In this document: piece after piece, positions 19,591 through 28,173 of the stretch
Position numbering within the stretch: the first letter of the stretch is position 1
Layout: every line of letters begins with the position of its first letter
From: Acuticoccus yangtzensis
Lineage (GTDB): Bacteria > Pseudomonadota > Alphaproteobacteria > Rhizobiales > Amorphaceae
Assembly (NCBI RefSeq): GCF_001927245.1
Contig: NZ_MJUX01000002.1
Coordinates: 496,001-560,000 of the forward strand
Reading direction: 5' to 3'
Length of the DNA stretch: 64,000 nt
The notes under the pieces: generated by a model
The model's database searches: none
The model's input: only the letters and a program-made list of their open reading frames with translations
What the model was told of the DNA's origin: nothing
Program-made: the position numbers and the translations under genes

Positions 19591-20229
19591 TCAGCCCCCC
19601 GCGCCGACGATGCCGCCGGTCTGCAGCCGCGTCAGCGCCTCGGCCGTATCCGGCGCGGTCTCATAGAGCGTGGCCAGGGCCTGGCTCTCGTAGAGCTGCG
19701 CCAATTTGAGGTCATGGAGGATTGCAGTGCGGGTGCTGTCGCCGGTCTCGTCCTCGGGAACGCCTTCGAGCTCCATTCCGGCCAGCACGAGGCGCTGGAT
19801 GGCGGCGCGCGCGGTGTTCGGGGCGAGGGCGCGCGACCGGGCGAGGGCGGTGCGCGCGAAGTCGTCGAACCCGCCGGACGCCGCCGCGATCGCCGCCGCA
19901 TTCCAGGCGAAGACATTCCCCGGCGTCGCCTCGATTGCCTCGATTGCGAGCTCCAAGGCCAGGCGCTCGTCCTGCCAGCGCAGGGACGCCGTTTCGGAGC
20001 GGTCGATGTTGTAGAGGGACCGGTCGAACAGGGCGGTGCGGTTCTCGGGGAACCAGCTGTCCAGCCCAACATTCACCCTTTCATCCGGGCTGAACCCCGG
20101 AGAATCGTCCATCACCGCGGCAAATGATGCCAGCCCGATCAGCAAAAGCGTAATACTACTTATGCGTACGATTGTCTTGCCGAACGCGGGGTTAGATGCC
20201 TTCTGGTCGGACGTGGACGAGCGCCGCAT
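19591..20229 (-). CDS. Membrane-anchored protein with TPR-like helices, unknown function
   Basis: The family is not recognised. The protein has 212 residues from the ATG at 20229 (MRRSSTSDQ). One membrane segment (TIVRISSITLLLIGLASFAAV, roughly 19-39) follows a basic N-terminus, so the rest should face the periplasm. The C-terminal half is helical with Ala-rich pairs of the TPR kind, for example LALELAIEAIEATPGNVFAW and ARTALARSRALAPNTARAAI. Such proteins often belong to exopolysaccharide export or stress loci, but nothing nearby supports that. It is divergent from the phosphatase gene. Confidence 0.65.
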   Translation of the reverse strand: MRRSSTSDQKASNPAFGKTIVRISSITLLLIGLASFAAVMDDSPGFSPDERVNVGLDSWFPENRTALFDRSLYNIDRSETASLRWQDERLALELAIEAIEATPGNVFAWNAAAIAAASGGFDDFARTALARSRALAPNTARAAIQRLVLAGMELEGVPEDETGDSTRTAILHDLKLAQLYESQALATLYETAPDTAEALTRLQTGGIVGAGG

Positions 20230-20327
20230 AAGTTTCTGCCACTTCTTGTTTCTGCGGGGCACTCGCCCCAATTCATCTACAAGGCCGGGCCACGTTGCCC
20301 GATTCTTCGAACGTTGAGGAGGCCAAA

Positions 20328-21152
20328 GTGCTGCGCTTTCTGCGCCGCCCTCGCCCAGAGGCCGGCACCCCCGCCCCCACACCGCGGGTCGCACCGGACA
20401 CCCGCATCTACGCGATCGGCGACATTCATGGTCAAGCGCATTGCCTCGATATTCTGCTCGAGCGCATTGACGCCGATCAACAGACATATACGGACGGCCG
20501 CAATTCGCGGATTGTCCTGTTGGGCGATTATGTCGACCGCGGGGCGGACAGCCGCGCCGCGCTGGAGCGCGTGAAGGCCCTCGTCGCGGACGGCGCGGTG
20601 GCCCTTCGCGGCAACCACGAAGAGGCGCTGCTGAACTTCATCGACGAGCCGTTGGCGGGCGCGCGCTGGTTCGGCTTCGGCGGGAAGCAGACCGTCGCCT
20701 CCTACGGCATCACCCCGCCCCAGCGGATGGACAAGGACAGCCTCACCACCCTCGCCTCCGAGCTGGCCCAGGCGATGGGCGATCACATCGCCTTCCTGCG
20801 CTCCTCCCTCGTCCCGTACCATGAAAGCGGCGATGTGGTCTTCGTTCACGCCGATCTCGCACCCGGCGTGCCGCTGGCCGAGCAGGACCCGCATATCCTC
20901 ACCTGGGGCCATCCCGACCAGCCGTGCGCGGCGTGGATGGAGGGCAAGCTCGTCGTGCACGGCCATTATCCGGATGTCGACCCCATGGAGAGCGAGGGGC
21001 GCATCTGCATCGACACCGGCGCCTTCTACACCAACAAGCTCACTTGCCTGCGGCTGGACGAGGGCACCGGGTTCCTCAACAGCGTCGGCGGCAGCCCCCG
21101 CATCGGCCCGGTGCCGCCATCTTCCGCGCGCGAGGATACCGAGCCCGCGTGA
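20328..21152 (+). CDS. Calcineurin-like serine/threonine phosphatase
   Basis: Metallophosphoesterase of the PPP type, 274 residues. The metal-binding blocks are GDIHG (31-35), GDYVDRG (66-72), GNHE (95-98), VVFVHADLAPG and VVHGHYPD. The GTG at 20328 is chosen because GGAGG lies 5 nt upstream; an in-frame TTG at 20295 has no such site. The substrate could be phosphoprotein, diadenosine tetraphosphate or similar. It is monocistronic and ends at a bidirectional terminator. Confidence 0.9.
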   Translation: MLRFLRRPRPEAGTPAPTPRVAPDTRIYAIGDIHGQAHCLDILLERIDADQQTYTDGRNSRIVLLGDYVDRGADSRAALERVKALVADGAVALRGNHEEALLNFIDEPLAGARWFGFGGKQTVASYGITPPQRMDKDSLTTLASELAQAMGDHIAFLRSSLVPYHESGDVVFVHADLAPGVPLAEQDPHILTWGHPDQPCAAWMEGKLVVHGHYPDVDPMESEGRICIDTGAFYTNKLTCLRLDEGTGFLNSVGGSPRIGPVPPSSAREDTEPA

Positions 21153-21196
21153 CGGCCCGCAGCAGGCAAGCGACCGGCCGCCGCCGTCCAAACATG

Positions 21197-21224
21197 AAAA
21201 AAGGCGCCCCTCGGGGCGCCTTTT
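21197..21224. terminator. Bidirectional Rho-independent terminator
   Basis: GGCGCCCC-TC-GGGGCGCC is flanked by six A on the left and four T on the right. It serves the convergent phosphatase and dadA genes. Confidence 0.9.
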
Positions 21225-21264
21225 CGCGTTGCCGGTTCGGATCGCCGGGCCGCCACGCAGGCCG

Positions 21265-22515
21265 TCAGGCGGCGCGCGCCACCACAGGCTGATGCACCGG
21301 ACGGGAGGGGGCGATCTCCATCGCCACCTGGTCCGCGACCATCTCGGCCGTCGCGGCGGAGAGCGTCCAGCCGAGGTGACCGTGGCCGGTGTTGTAGAAC
21401 ACGCCCTGGCGCGAGCCACGGCCGACGCGGGGCATCATGTTCGGCATCATCGGGCGCAGGCCGGCCCACGGCACCGCATGCTCGGTCGACACCGCCGGGA
21501 AGTGCTTCTCGCACCAATCCACCAGCGGGCGCACCCGGTCGGAGCGGATGTCGAGGTTGGCGCCGTTGAACTCGGCCGTTCCGGCGATGCGCAGACGGTC
21601 CTCGCCGAGGCGCGACGAGACGATCTTCGCCTTGTCGTCCAGGAGCGAGATCCACGGCGCGGCCTTGCGGCTGAGCTCGTCCTTCAGCTCCACGGTGATG
21701 GAGTAGCCCTTCACCGGGTAGATATCGACCGTGTCGCCCAGCGTCTTGGCGATGGCGCGGCTCTTGATGCCGGCCGACACCACCACGCCGTCGAACGCCT
21801 GGTCGTGGCCGTCGGCGGTCACGCGCACGCCGCCGTCGACGGTTTGCACCGCGCCGACGTCGACACCGAAGCGCAGCGTGGCGCCGCGGCGGACCAGGGC
21901 ACGGGCGAGACCCATGGAAAACTTATGGATGTCGCCGGAGGCGTCGCTCTCGGTCAGGAAGCCGCCGAGATAGTCGCCCTTCAGCGCGGGCTCCACGTCC
22001 TTCACCTCGGCACCGGACAGCTCGCGCCGGGTGAGGCCGCCTTCGGCCAGCAGCGTGTTCACCGCGCGTGCGTGGGCCATGTCCTTCTGCGACGTATAGA
22101 AGTGCAGGATACCGCGGTTTTCGAGGTCGAAGTCGATGCCTTCGCGCTCGGCCATCTCGAACAGCACGGCGCGGGCGGCGATCGCCATGCGCACGGTCTC
22201 GACCGTGTTGGCCTTGTAGTGCGGGATGTTGGCGAGGAACTTCGCCATCCAGCCGATCTTATGCAGCGTCGGGCGCGGGTTCACGAGGAGCGGGGCGTCC
22301 GCCTGGAGCATCCACTTGAGGCCCTTGAGGACGGTGCCCCACTGGGTCCAGGTCTCGGCATTGGAGGCGGAGAGCTGGCCGCCATTGGCGAAGCTCGTCT
22401 CCATCGCTGCATAGCGGTTCTTGTCGAAGACGGTGACTTCGAAGCCGCGGTCCATGAGGGCGTAGGCGGTGGTCAGGCCGGTGATGCCAGCGCCGATGAC
22501 GGCAATGTGAGACAT
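21265..22515 (-). CDS. dadA: D-amino acid dehydrogenase (DadA family FAD oxidoreductase)
   Basis: Membrane-associated FAD enzyme that oxidatively deaminates D-amino acids (D-alanine and possibly glycine) and feeds electrons to the quinone pool. The protein has 416 residues. The FAD-binding motif VIGAGITGLTTAYALM lies at 5-20, and the C-terminal FAD contact is GVFYNTGHGHLGWTLS. A tandem glycine riboswitch occupies its 5' leader, so expression should respond to glycine. This makes a glycine-oxidising or D-amino-acid plus glycine catabolic role plausible. No alanine racemase follows. Confidence 0.93.
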   Translation of the reverse strand: MSHIAVIGAGITGLTTAYALMDRGFEVTVFDKNRYAAMETSFANGGQLSASNAETWTQWGTVLKGLKWMLQADAPLLVNPRPTLHKIGWMAKFLANIPHYKANTVETVRMAIAARAVLFEMAEREGIDFDLENRGILHFYTSQKDMAHARAVNTLLAEGGLTRRELSGAEVKDVEPALKGDYLGGFLTESDASGDIHKFSMGLARALVRRGATLRFGVDVGAVQTVDGGVRVTADGHDQAFDGVVVSAGIKSRAIAKTLGDTVDIYPVKGYSITVELKDELSRKAAPWISLLDDKAKIVSSRLGEDRLRIAGTAEFNGANLDIRSDRVRPLVDWCEKHFPAVSTEHAVPWAGLRPMMPNMMPRVGRGSRQGVFYNTGHGHLGWTLSAATAEMVADQVAMEIAPSRPVHQPVVARAA

Positions 22516-22554
22516 GAATGGGCTCCCGTGCGGTCGCGCATTGCGCCGCGGGTG

Positions 22555-22725
22555 CCCCCTCCGTGCTTGAACCTGAGAGCTTCACCCTGCCGAAGCGGGG
22601 CTTTCTCCTACGGTGGGCCTTGCGGCCACTTTCCGGAGTGTTGAGGCGACGCCGGTCCTGGGACCTGAGAGTTTCCGGGGCGGTTGCTCCTTCGGCGGCG
22701 GGTTGCCCCGCCTTCTCCCGGCGTC
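22555..22725 (-). ncRNA. Tandem glycine riboswitch (gcvT type) in the dadA leader
   Basis: Read on the minus strand, two successive glycine aptamers are visible. Aptamer 1 (22725-22647) is closed by GACGCCGG/CCGGCGTC and contains GCCGAAGGAGCAACCGC and AACTCTCAGG. Aptamer 2 (about 22638-22555) is closed by CTCCG/CGGAG and contains a GGCC-GCAA-GGCC arm, CCGTAGGAGAAAGCCCC, AAGCTCTCAGGTTCAAG and GGAGGGGG. About 8-9 nt link them. The layout matches the cooperative tandem class in alphaproteobacteria. The expression platform is the roughly 40 nt to the ATG. No clear terminator is seen there, so control may be translational. Confidence 0.9.
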
Positions 22726-22740
22726 GTCTTGTATGGCCGC

Positions 22741-23214
22741 GATATAGCCGCGGCCCCCGCACCGCGCAAGATCCAACCTCCTGCTCCGACGATAATATTT
22801 ACTTCGGCCAGCGATCTCGCGCCGATAGGACAAAATGAACCTCCGCATCGCAATTCGCGGAAACGTCGGTGAACATTTCCCTATGAGCACAGGGGCGCCG
22901 AACGGGGGTCGTCAGGCTGTACGCTGCACAAATCCAAAATCCTTTCAGATTGAATGGATTAGGCGCGAACTTTCCGTGCGACATTTAATGATCATCTGAC
23001 GAACCAACGCAGTCGCGATGCGTTTGCCCCTTATGTCGGTGATTGAATTCCTTGCTGGCCTGCCGGTGTCGTTCCGCAGCGCGCCCTCCGGGGCATGGCG
23101 CGGAGCGACCGGACCGGACGCCGCGGGAACGGCTCGGCCTCCCCTGGCACCGTTCCCCCGGCCATGCCCCAGCCTTTCGATGCCGTCTCGCTCAAACTTC
23201 AAAGTGAGGGAATT
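22741..23214. other. Intergenic leader region between dadA and the PQQ dehydrogenase genes
   Basis: About 470 bp without a supportable gene, AT-richer at 22780-23000. It should hold the dadA promoter (left) and the dehydrogenase promoter (right). GGGAACGG/CCGTTCCC forms a hairpin at 23125-23157 in the probable dehydrogenase leader. No recognised operator was seen. Confidence 0.45.
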
Positions 23215-23592
23215 ATGGTGGCGCCTTCCACATCGCCGCACGCGCGGCCGCGCACCCACTGGGCAACGACGCTGATCGCCATCGTCGTCGCGCTGCTCGG
23301 TCTTCCGCTTCTCGGCCTCGGGGCCTGGCTCATCGTCCTCGGCGGCAGTTGGTACTATGCGCTTGCCGGACTCGGCCTCGTCATCGTTGCCGCCCTCCTC
23401 GCCCGCCGCTCCATGGCCGCGATCTGGCTCTATCTCCTCGTCTGGCTGGCCACGCTCGGCTGGGCCTATTGGGAGGTCGGCCTCGACTATTGGGCCCAGG
23501 TGCCGCGCGTCGTCGCCCCCACCATCCTCCTGGTGATCCTGCTCCTCTTCACGCCGCTCCTGTCCGGCCGCAAAACCGAGGGTGCACGCTGA
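23215..23592 (+). CDS. Membrane-anchor subunit of a PQQ-dependent glucose/quinate-type dehydrogenase
   Basis: A 125-residue protein with four to five membrane segments (HWATTLIAIVVALLGLPLLG, WYYALAGLGLVIVAALLA, AIWLYLLVWLATLGWAYWEV, VVAPTILLVILLLFTPLL). It matches the N-terminal membrane domain that normally begins membrane-bound quinoprotein glucose dehydrogenase (E. coli Gcd). Here it is a separate gene. The ATG has GTGAGGGA just upstream. The last base of its stop codon is the first base of the next start (TGATG), so the two chains are probably made in equal amounts and assemble together. Confidence 0.85.
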   Translation: MVAPSTSPHARPRTHWATTLIAIVVALLGLPLLGLGAWLIVLGGSWYYALAGLGLVIVAALLARRSMAAIWLYLLVWLATLGWAYWEVGLDYWAQVPRVVAPTILLVILLLFTPLLSGRKTEGAR

Positions 23593-25775
23593 TGCCCGTT
23601 TCGCCCAAACCCCTCCTCGCAGCGCTGCTCGTCTCCAGCGCTTTGACCGCGCCGGCGCTGGCCCAGGCCCCCGCAGAGACCACGCCCGACCCCCTGCCCG
23701 CCGCCACCGGCACGACCACGCCCGAAGCGACCCCGGCGGTCGACGCCGACACGGACGATGCGGCAGGTGCGCCGGAGGACGAAATCGCGGCGCCGACCGC
23801 CGCCGAACCGGACCCCGGCACCCAACCGCAGCAGAGCGCCAGAGCGCCGCAGCCACAGCCCGCCGTCGGCACCGACTGGCCCTTCTGGGGCGGGGACGCC
23901 AACGCCCAGCGCTATTCGCCGCTGGACCAGATCACGCCGCAAAATGTCGGCCGGCTCGAAAAGGCCTGGACCTTCCACACCGGCGACCTTCCCACCGGCT
24001 CGGCGGCCGGCAAATATTCGCCGGAGGTCACGCCGCTGAAGATCGGCGACAATCTCGTCATGTGCACGGCGATGAACAATCTCATCTCCGTCAACGCCGC
24101 GACGGGCGAGAAGAACTGGGAATTCGACGCCGAGGTCTCCAACGACGCCATCCCCTACGGCGCCACCTGCCGCGGCGTCTCCACCTATACGGCGCCCGAT
24201 CTGCCGGACGACGCGCCGTGCAAGGTGCGCATCATCGAAGGCACCCTCGACGCGCGGCTGATCGCCGTCGACGAGGCGACGGGCGCGCTCTGCCAGGACT
24301 TCGGCGAGAACGGCCAGGTGGACCTGTGGCAGGGCATCGGCGAGAAGGTCCCCGGCTGGTACTCGGTCACCGCGCCGCCCGCCATCGTCCGCGGCATCGC
24401 CGTCACCGGCGCGCAGGTGAAGGACGGCCAGGCCGAGGACGCCCCGTCCGGCGTCATCCGCGGCTACGACGCGGTAACGGGCGAACTCGTCTGGGCCTGG
24501 GACATGGGCGCACCGGAGGCCAACCGGAACGGCCCGCCCGAGGGCGAAACCTACACCCGCGGCACGCCCAACATGTGGACCACCGCCACCGCCGACGAGG
24601 AACTCGGCCTCGTCTACCTGCCGATGGGCAACTCCTCGGTCGACTATTGGGCGTCCAACCGAGCCGACTACGAGCACGACTGGTCGACGAGCCTCGTCGC
24701 CATCGACGTGACCACGGGCGAGCCGGCCTGGAGCTTCCAGACCGTCCACCGCGACGTGTGGGACTACGACCTCGGGTCCCAGGTGACGCTGATCGACTAT
24801 CCGAACGGCGACGGCTCGACGACGCCGGCGATCATCCTGCCGTCCAAGCAGGGCGACATCTACATTCTCGACCGCGCCACAGGCGAGGCACTGACCCCGG
24901 TGGGTGAGATCGCGGTGCCGTCCCGCGGCGACCTGGAGCCGGAGGCCCTCTCCGCGACGCAGCCGGTGTCCGAATGGCACACGCTGAGGAAGCCGGACCT
25001 CGAAGAGAAGGACATGTGGGGCTTCTCCCCCATCGACCAGCTGTGGTGCCGCATCCAGTTCGCCCGCGCGCGCTATGAAGGCTTCTACACCCCGCCGACC
25101 ACCGAGACGCGGTGGATCCAGTACCCCGGCTACAACGGCGGCAGCGACTGGGGATCCATCGCCTACGACCCCGAGCGCGGCCTCATCATCGCCAACTACA
25201 ACGACATTCCGAACTACAACCGCCTCATCCCGCGCGACGAGCCGCTGGCCCCGCCCATCTACGAACAGACGGACGGCGGCGATGCCGGCGGCAAGGCGGA
25301 AGGTGCCGGCGATCCGCAGGTGGGCGCGCCCTACGGCATCTCGGTCAACGCCGGCTGGCGCAACTTCACGGGCATTCCCTGCACCTCGCCCCCCTATGGC
25401 GGCATCCGCGCGATCGACATCAACACCGGCGAGACGGTGTGGGACACGCCCATCGGCACCGCGCGCCGCAACGGACCGTGGGGGATAAAGTCCTACCTGC
25501 CGTTCAAGATCGGCACGCCGAACAACGGCGGCTCGGTCATCACCAAGAGCGGCCTGATCTTCATCGGTGCGGCCACGGACAATCTCTTCCGCGCGATCGA
25601 CACGGCGACGGGCGAGACGCTGTGGTCTGACGTCCTGAACGGCGGCGGTCAGGCCAACCCGATCACCTACGAGGTGGACGGTGAGCAATATGTCCTCATC
25701 GCACCGGGTGGGCATCACTTCATGGAAACCGAGGTCACCGACGAGGTGGTCGCCTACAAGCTGCCGCGCGACTGA
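23592..25775 (+). CDS. PQQ-dependent dehydrogenase, glucose/quinate/shikimate family, catalytic chain
   Basis: Periplasmic quinoprotein of 727 residues that oxidises a sugar or cyclic polyol and donates electrons to ubiquinone. Residues 1-25 are a signal peptide (ALLVSSALTAPALAQ). Residues 26 to about 100 are a Pro/Ala/Thr/Asp/Glu-rich linker. The eight-bladed propeller begins at DWPFWGGDANAQRYSPL, with WDYDLGSQVTLIDYP, GTPNNGGSVITKSGLIFIGA and GGQANPITYEVDGEQYV as family blocks. The N-terminal signal peptide replaces the fused membrane domain, which is the preceding gene. No pqq synthesis genes lie in the window. Substrate unproven. Confidence 0.92.
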   Translation: MPVSPKPLLAALLVSSALTAPALAQAPAETTPDPLPAATGTTTPEATPAVDADTDDAAGAPEDEIAAPTAAEPDPGTQPQQSARAPQPQPAVGTDWPFWGGDANAQRYSPLDQITPQNVGRLEKAWTFHTGDLPTGSAAGKYSPEVTPLKIGDNLVMCTAMNNLISVNAATGEKNWEFDAEVSNDAIPYGATCRGVSTYTAPDLPDDAPCKVRIIEGTLDARLIAVDEATGALCQDFGENGQVDLWQGIGEKVPGWYSVTAPPAIVRGIAVTGAQVKDGQAEDAPSGVIRGYDAVTGELVWAWDMGAPEANRNGPPEGETYTRGTPNMWTTATADEELGLVYLPMGNSSVDYWASNRADYEHDWSTSLVAIDVTTGEPAWSFQTVHRDVWDYDLGSQVTLIDYPNGDGSTTPAIILPSKQGDIYILDRATGEALTPVGEIAVPSRGDLEPEALSATQPVSEWHTLRKPDLEEKDMWGFSPIDQLWCRIQFARARYEGFYTPPTTETRWIQYPGYNGGSDWGSIAYDPERGLIIANYNDIPNYNRLIPRDEPLAPPIYEQTDGGDAGGKAEGAGDPQVGAPYGISVNAGWRNFTGIPCTSPPYGGIRAIDINTGETVWDTPIGTARRNGPWGIKSYLPFKIGTPNNGGSVITKSGLIFIGAATDNLFRAIDTATGETLWSDVLNGGGQANPITYEVDGEQYVLIAPGGHHFMETEVTDEVVAYKLPRD

Positions 25776-25834
25776 TCCTCGGCGGGCCCTTCCGTCCGGC
25801 CGCCTGCCGGGCGGTCGGCCCCCGTCACCGCGAC

Positions 25835-25872
25835 GCGCGGACCGGTCCCAGCCGGTCCGCGCTTGCTGTTTG
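25835..25872 (+). terminator. Strong hairpin terminator after the PQQ dehydrogenase
   Basis: A perfect 11-bp stem GCGCGGACCGG/CCGGTCCGCGC with a 6-nt loop is followed by TTGCTGTTTG, a weak T-rich tail. Confidence 0.65.
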
Positions 25873-25918
25873 GGCCCGTGGGCGATAAACGGCCCCATCA
25901 CCAAACAGCGCCGTCGAT

Positions 25919-26953
25919 ATGCCTTTCACACCCCGCGTCTTCTCGGGCGTCCAGCCCACCGGCCAGCTGCACCTTGGCAACTACCTCGGTGCCGTGCGCC
26001 GTTTCGTGGCCATGCAGGACGACTATCCGTGCATCTATTGCGTGGTGGACCTCCACGCGATCACGATGTGGCAGGACCCCAAAGAGCTGATCGACGCCAC
26101 CTATAGCGTCACCGCCGCCTACCTGGCGGCCGGCATCGACCCGAAAAAGTCCATCGTCTTCAACCAGAGCCGGGTGACGGCCCACGCCGAACTCGCCTGG
26201 ATCTTCAACTGCGTCGCCCGCATGGGCTGGCTCAACCGCATGACGCAGTTCAAGGAGAAGGCCGGCAAGGACAAGGAGAACGCCTCCACGGGCCTCTTCG
26301 TCTACCCGAACCTGATGGCGGCCGACATTCTGGCCTACCAGGCGACCCACGTCCCCGTGGGCGACGACCAGAAGCAGCACCTGGAACTGACGCGCGATAT
26401 CGCCCAGAAGTTCAACCACGACTATGCCGAGCGGCTGGCCGAACTCGGCTACGGCGAGGACGGGCTCTTTCCGATGACCGAGCCCATCATCCAGGGCCCG
26501 GCAACGCGCGTCATGAGCCTGCGCGACGGGTCGAAGAAGATGTCGAAGTCCGAGGCCTCTGACGCGAGCCGCATCAACCTGACGGACGATGCCGACGCCA
26601 TCGCCCAGAAGATCCGCAAGGCGAAGACGGATCCGGAGCCTCTGCCGTCGGACGTGAAGGGCTTGGAAGGCCGGCCGGAGGCGGACAACCTCGTCGGCAT
26701 CTATGCCGCGCTCGCCTCCACCACCAAGGAGGCCGTGCTGACCGACCATGGCGGCCAGGGCTTCTCGGCCTTCAAGCCCGCCTTGGCGGAGCTCGCGGTG
26801 GAGGTGCTGGCGCCGATGAACGCCGAGATGCGCCGCCTTCTGGACGATCGCGCCCACCTCGACGCCGTGCTGACCGACGGTGCCGAGCGCGCCCACGCCA
26901 TTGCCGCGCCGATCCTGCGCGACGTGAAACGCGTCGTCGGCTTCGTCTCCTGA
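25919..26953 (+). CDS. trpS: Tryptophanyl-tRNA synthetase
   Basis: Charges tRNA-Trp. It has 344 residues, a normal bacterial length. The class I HIGH motif appears as [11 protein letters not shown] (near residue 15), KMSKS as KKMSKSE (near 205), and [21 protein letters not shown] is the typical dimer/active-site segment. Its stop overlaps the hemerythrin start (TGATG). Confidence 0.97.
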   Translation: MPFTPRVFSGVQPTGQLHLGNYLGAVRRFVAMQDDYPCIYCVVDLHAITMWQDPKELIDATYSVTAAYLAAGIDPKKSIVFNQSRVTAHAELAWIFNCVARMGWLNRMTQFKEKAGKDKENASTGLFVYPNLMAADILAYQATHVPVGDDQKQHLELTRDIAQKFNHDYAERLAELGYGEDGLFPMTEPIIQGPATRVMSLRDGSKKMSKSEASDASRINLTDDADAIAQKIRKAKTDPEPLPSDVKGLEGRPEADNLVGIYAALASTTKEAVLTDHGGQGFSAFKPALAELAVEVLAPMNAEMRRLLDDRAHLDAVLTDGAERAHAIAAPILRDVKRVVGFVS

Positions 26954-27528
26954 TGAGCGGCGCCGACGGCCTGTTCGAGCGTGTGCCCTTCACGGACGAG
27001 ATCGCGGTCCTGCGCGATCTCTACCCGCGCTCGGTCTGGCCGGGCCACAAGAACCTCGGCCAGACGGCGAAATTCTGGCTGCAGCGGCACGACATGTTCC
27101 GCGAGCTGGGCGAGATGATGACCACTGGCGCCGGCGCCTTCCTGGAGAACCAGGACGATCCGCGCGCCTTCATGGGGTGGCTTGCCCCGCGCCTGAACCT
27201 CTTCCTGCGCGAGCTCCACTCGCACCACCATGTCGAGGACGTGCACTATTTCCCGATCTTCCGCGCGGCGGATGAGCGGCTGGGGCGCGGGTTCGACATT
27301 CTGGACGCGGACCATCACACGATCGACGCGCTGATCCACGATATCGCCGGCACCGCGATGACCCTCCAGACCGCGATCCAGACGCGCGGCGAGGTGCGCC
27401 GGGCGGCCGACGCCTTCGCACAGCAGCTCGGCCACACCACCACCGGCCTCATCCGCCATCTCGACGACGAGGAGGACATCGTCGTGCCGCTGATCCTCGA
27501 CCGCACCGAGGTGAAGCTCGGCGTCTGA
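26953..27528 (+). CDS. Hemerythrin HHE domain protein
   Basis: A 191-residue four-helix protein predicted to bind a diiron centre. The ligands look like H47 (LQRHDMF), the H-xxx-E-xx-H pattern in HSHHHVEDVHYFP, LDADHHTID and the C-terminal LIRHLDDEED. Proteins of this type sense or store oxygen or nitric oxide, or repair iron centres. It is coupled to trpS by a 1-nt overlap, a link without an obvious functional reason. Confidence 0.88.
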   Translation: MSGADGLFERVPFTDEIAVLRDLYPRSVWPGHKNLGQTAKFWLQRHDMFRELGEMMTTGAGAFLENQDDPRAFMGWLAPRLNLFLRELHSHHHVEDVHYFPIFRAADERLGRGFDILDADHHTIDALIHDIAGTAMTLQTAIQTRGEVRRAADAFAQQLGHTTTGLIRHLDDEEDIVVPLILDRTEVKLGV

Positions 27529-27609
27529 CGTCGCCCCCGACCTCTGAGGAACGGAGTCTCGTCGGCCTATCGTCGCCGCGCGCCTCGCACGCCGCCACCT
27601 GCCGGCCGA

Positions 27610-28173
27610 TCACCGTTTGGGCGTACGCAGCCGGACATAGAGCGCGCCGTCGCCGCCGTGAGCGGCGTGGGCCGGACCGAAGGTGACGACGTGGGGCGCA
27701 AGCTCGCGGCTCGTGAGCCAGTGGGGCACGCTGCGGCGAAGAACGCCCCTGCCTTCACCGAAGCCGCGCGCCGGCCCCATCCCCTTCCCGGTGATGACCA
27801 GCACCACGCGCCGCCGCATCCCCGCTGACGAGACGATGAACCGCACCAGGGCGCCGTGCGCCTCCTCCTGCGTCATGCCGTGCAGGTCGATCCGCCCGTC
27901 GATGGTCACCACCCCGCGTGCCAGCTTGCGCCGCGTCTTGCGGTCGAGGTCGGCGGGCGCGCGGGAGGGACCGGGCGCGGTCTTGGGCGCCGGATCGGGC
28001 GTACGCGGCGCCGGCTCGGGCGGCGAGCCCGCCTGTTGCGGGACGGGCGGTTCCGTCTCGACAGGCGGTGGCTCCGGTGCGGGGGGCTGCGGCTTCAGCG
28101 GCGTGACCGAGCGCGACACGCGGGTCCACAGCTCCTTCTCACCGCTCGTCAGATCCCGGCGGCGGCGCGTCAT
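27610..28173 (-). CDS. Smr domain protein
   Basis: Small MutS-related domain protein of 187 residues, a likely nucleic-acid endonuclease. The N-terminal half (about 25-85) is Pro/Glu-rich and disordered. The Smr domain starts at RIDLHGMTQEEAHGAL and contains VLVITGKGMGPARG and the C-terminal HGGDGALYVRL. It overlaps mltA by 4 nt, a pairing (timA-mltA-smr) common in Rhizobiales beside secB. Confidence 0.93.
   Translation of the reverse strand: MTRRRRDLTSGEKELWTRVSRSVTPLKPQPPAPEPPPVETEPPVPQQAGSPPEPAPRTPDPAPKTAPGPSRAPADLDRKTRRKLARGVVTIDGRIDLHGMTQEEAHGALVRFIVSSAGMRRRVVLVITGKGMGPARGFGEGRGVLRRSVPHWLTSRELAPHVVTFGPAHAAHGGDGALYVRLRTPKR

Noticed and set aside
23487-25904. 805-codon antisense frame over the PQQ dehydrogenase
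   Set aside because: It is a shadow of the quinoprotein chain, whose propeller motifs are unmistakable on the plus strand.
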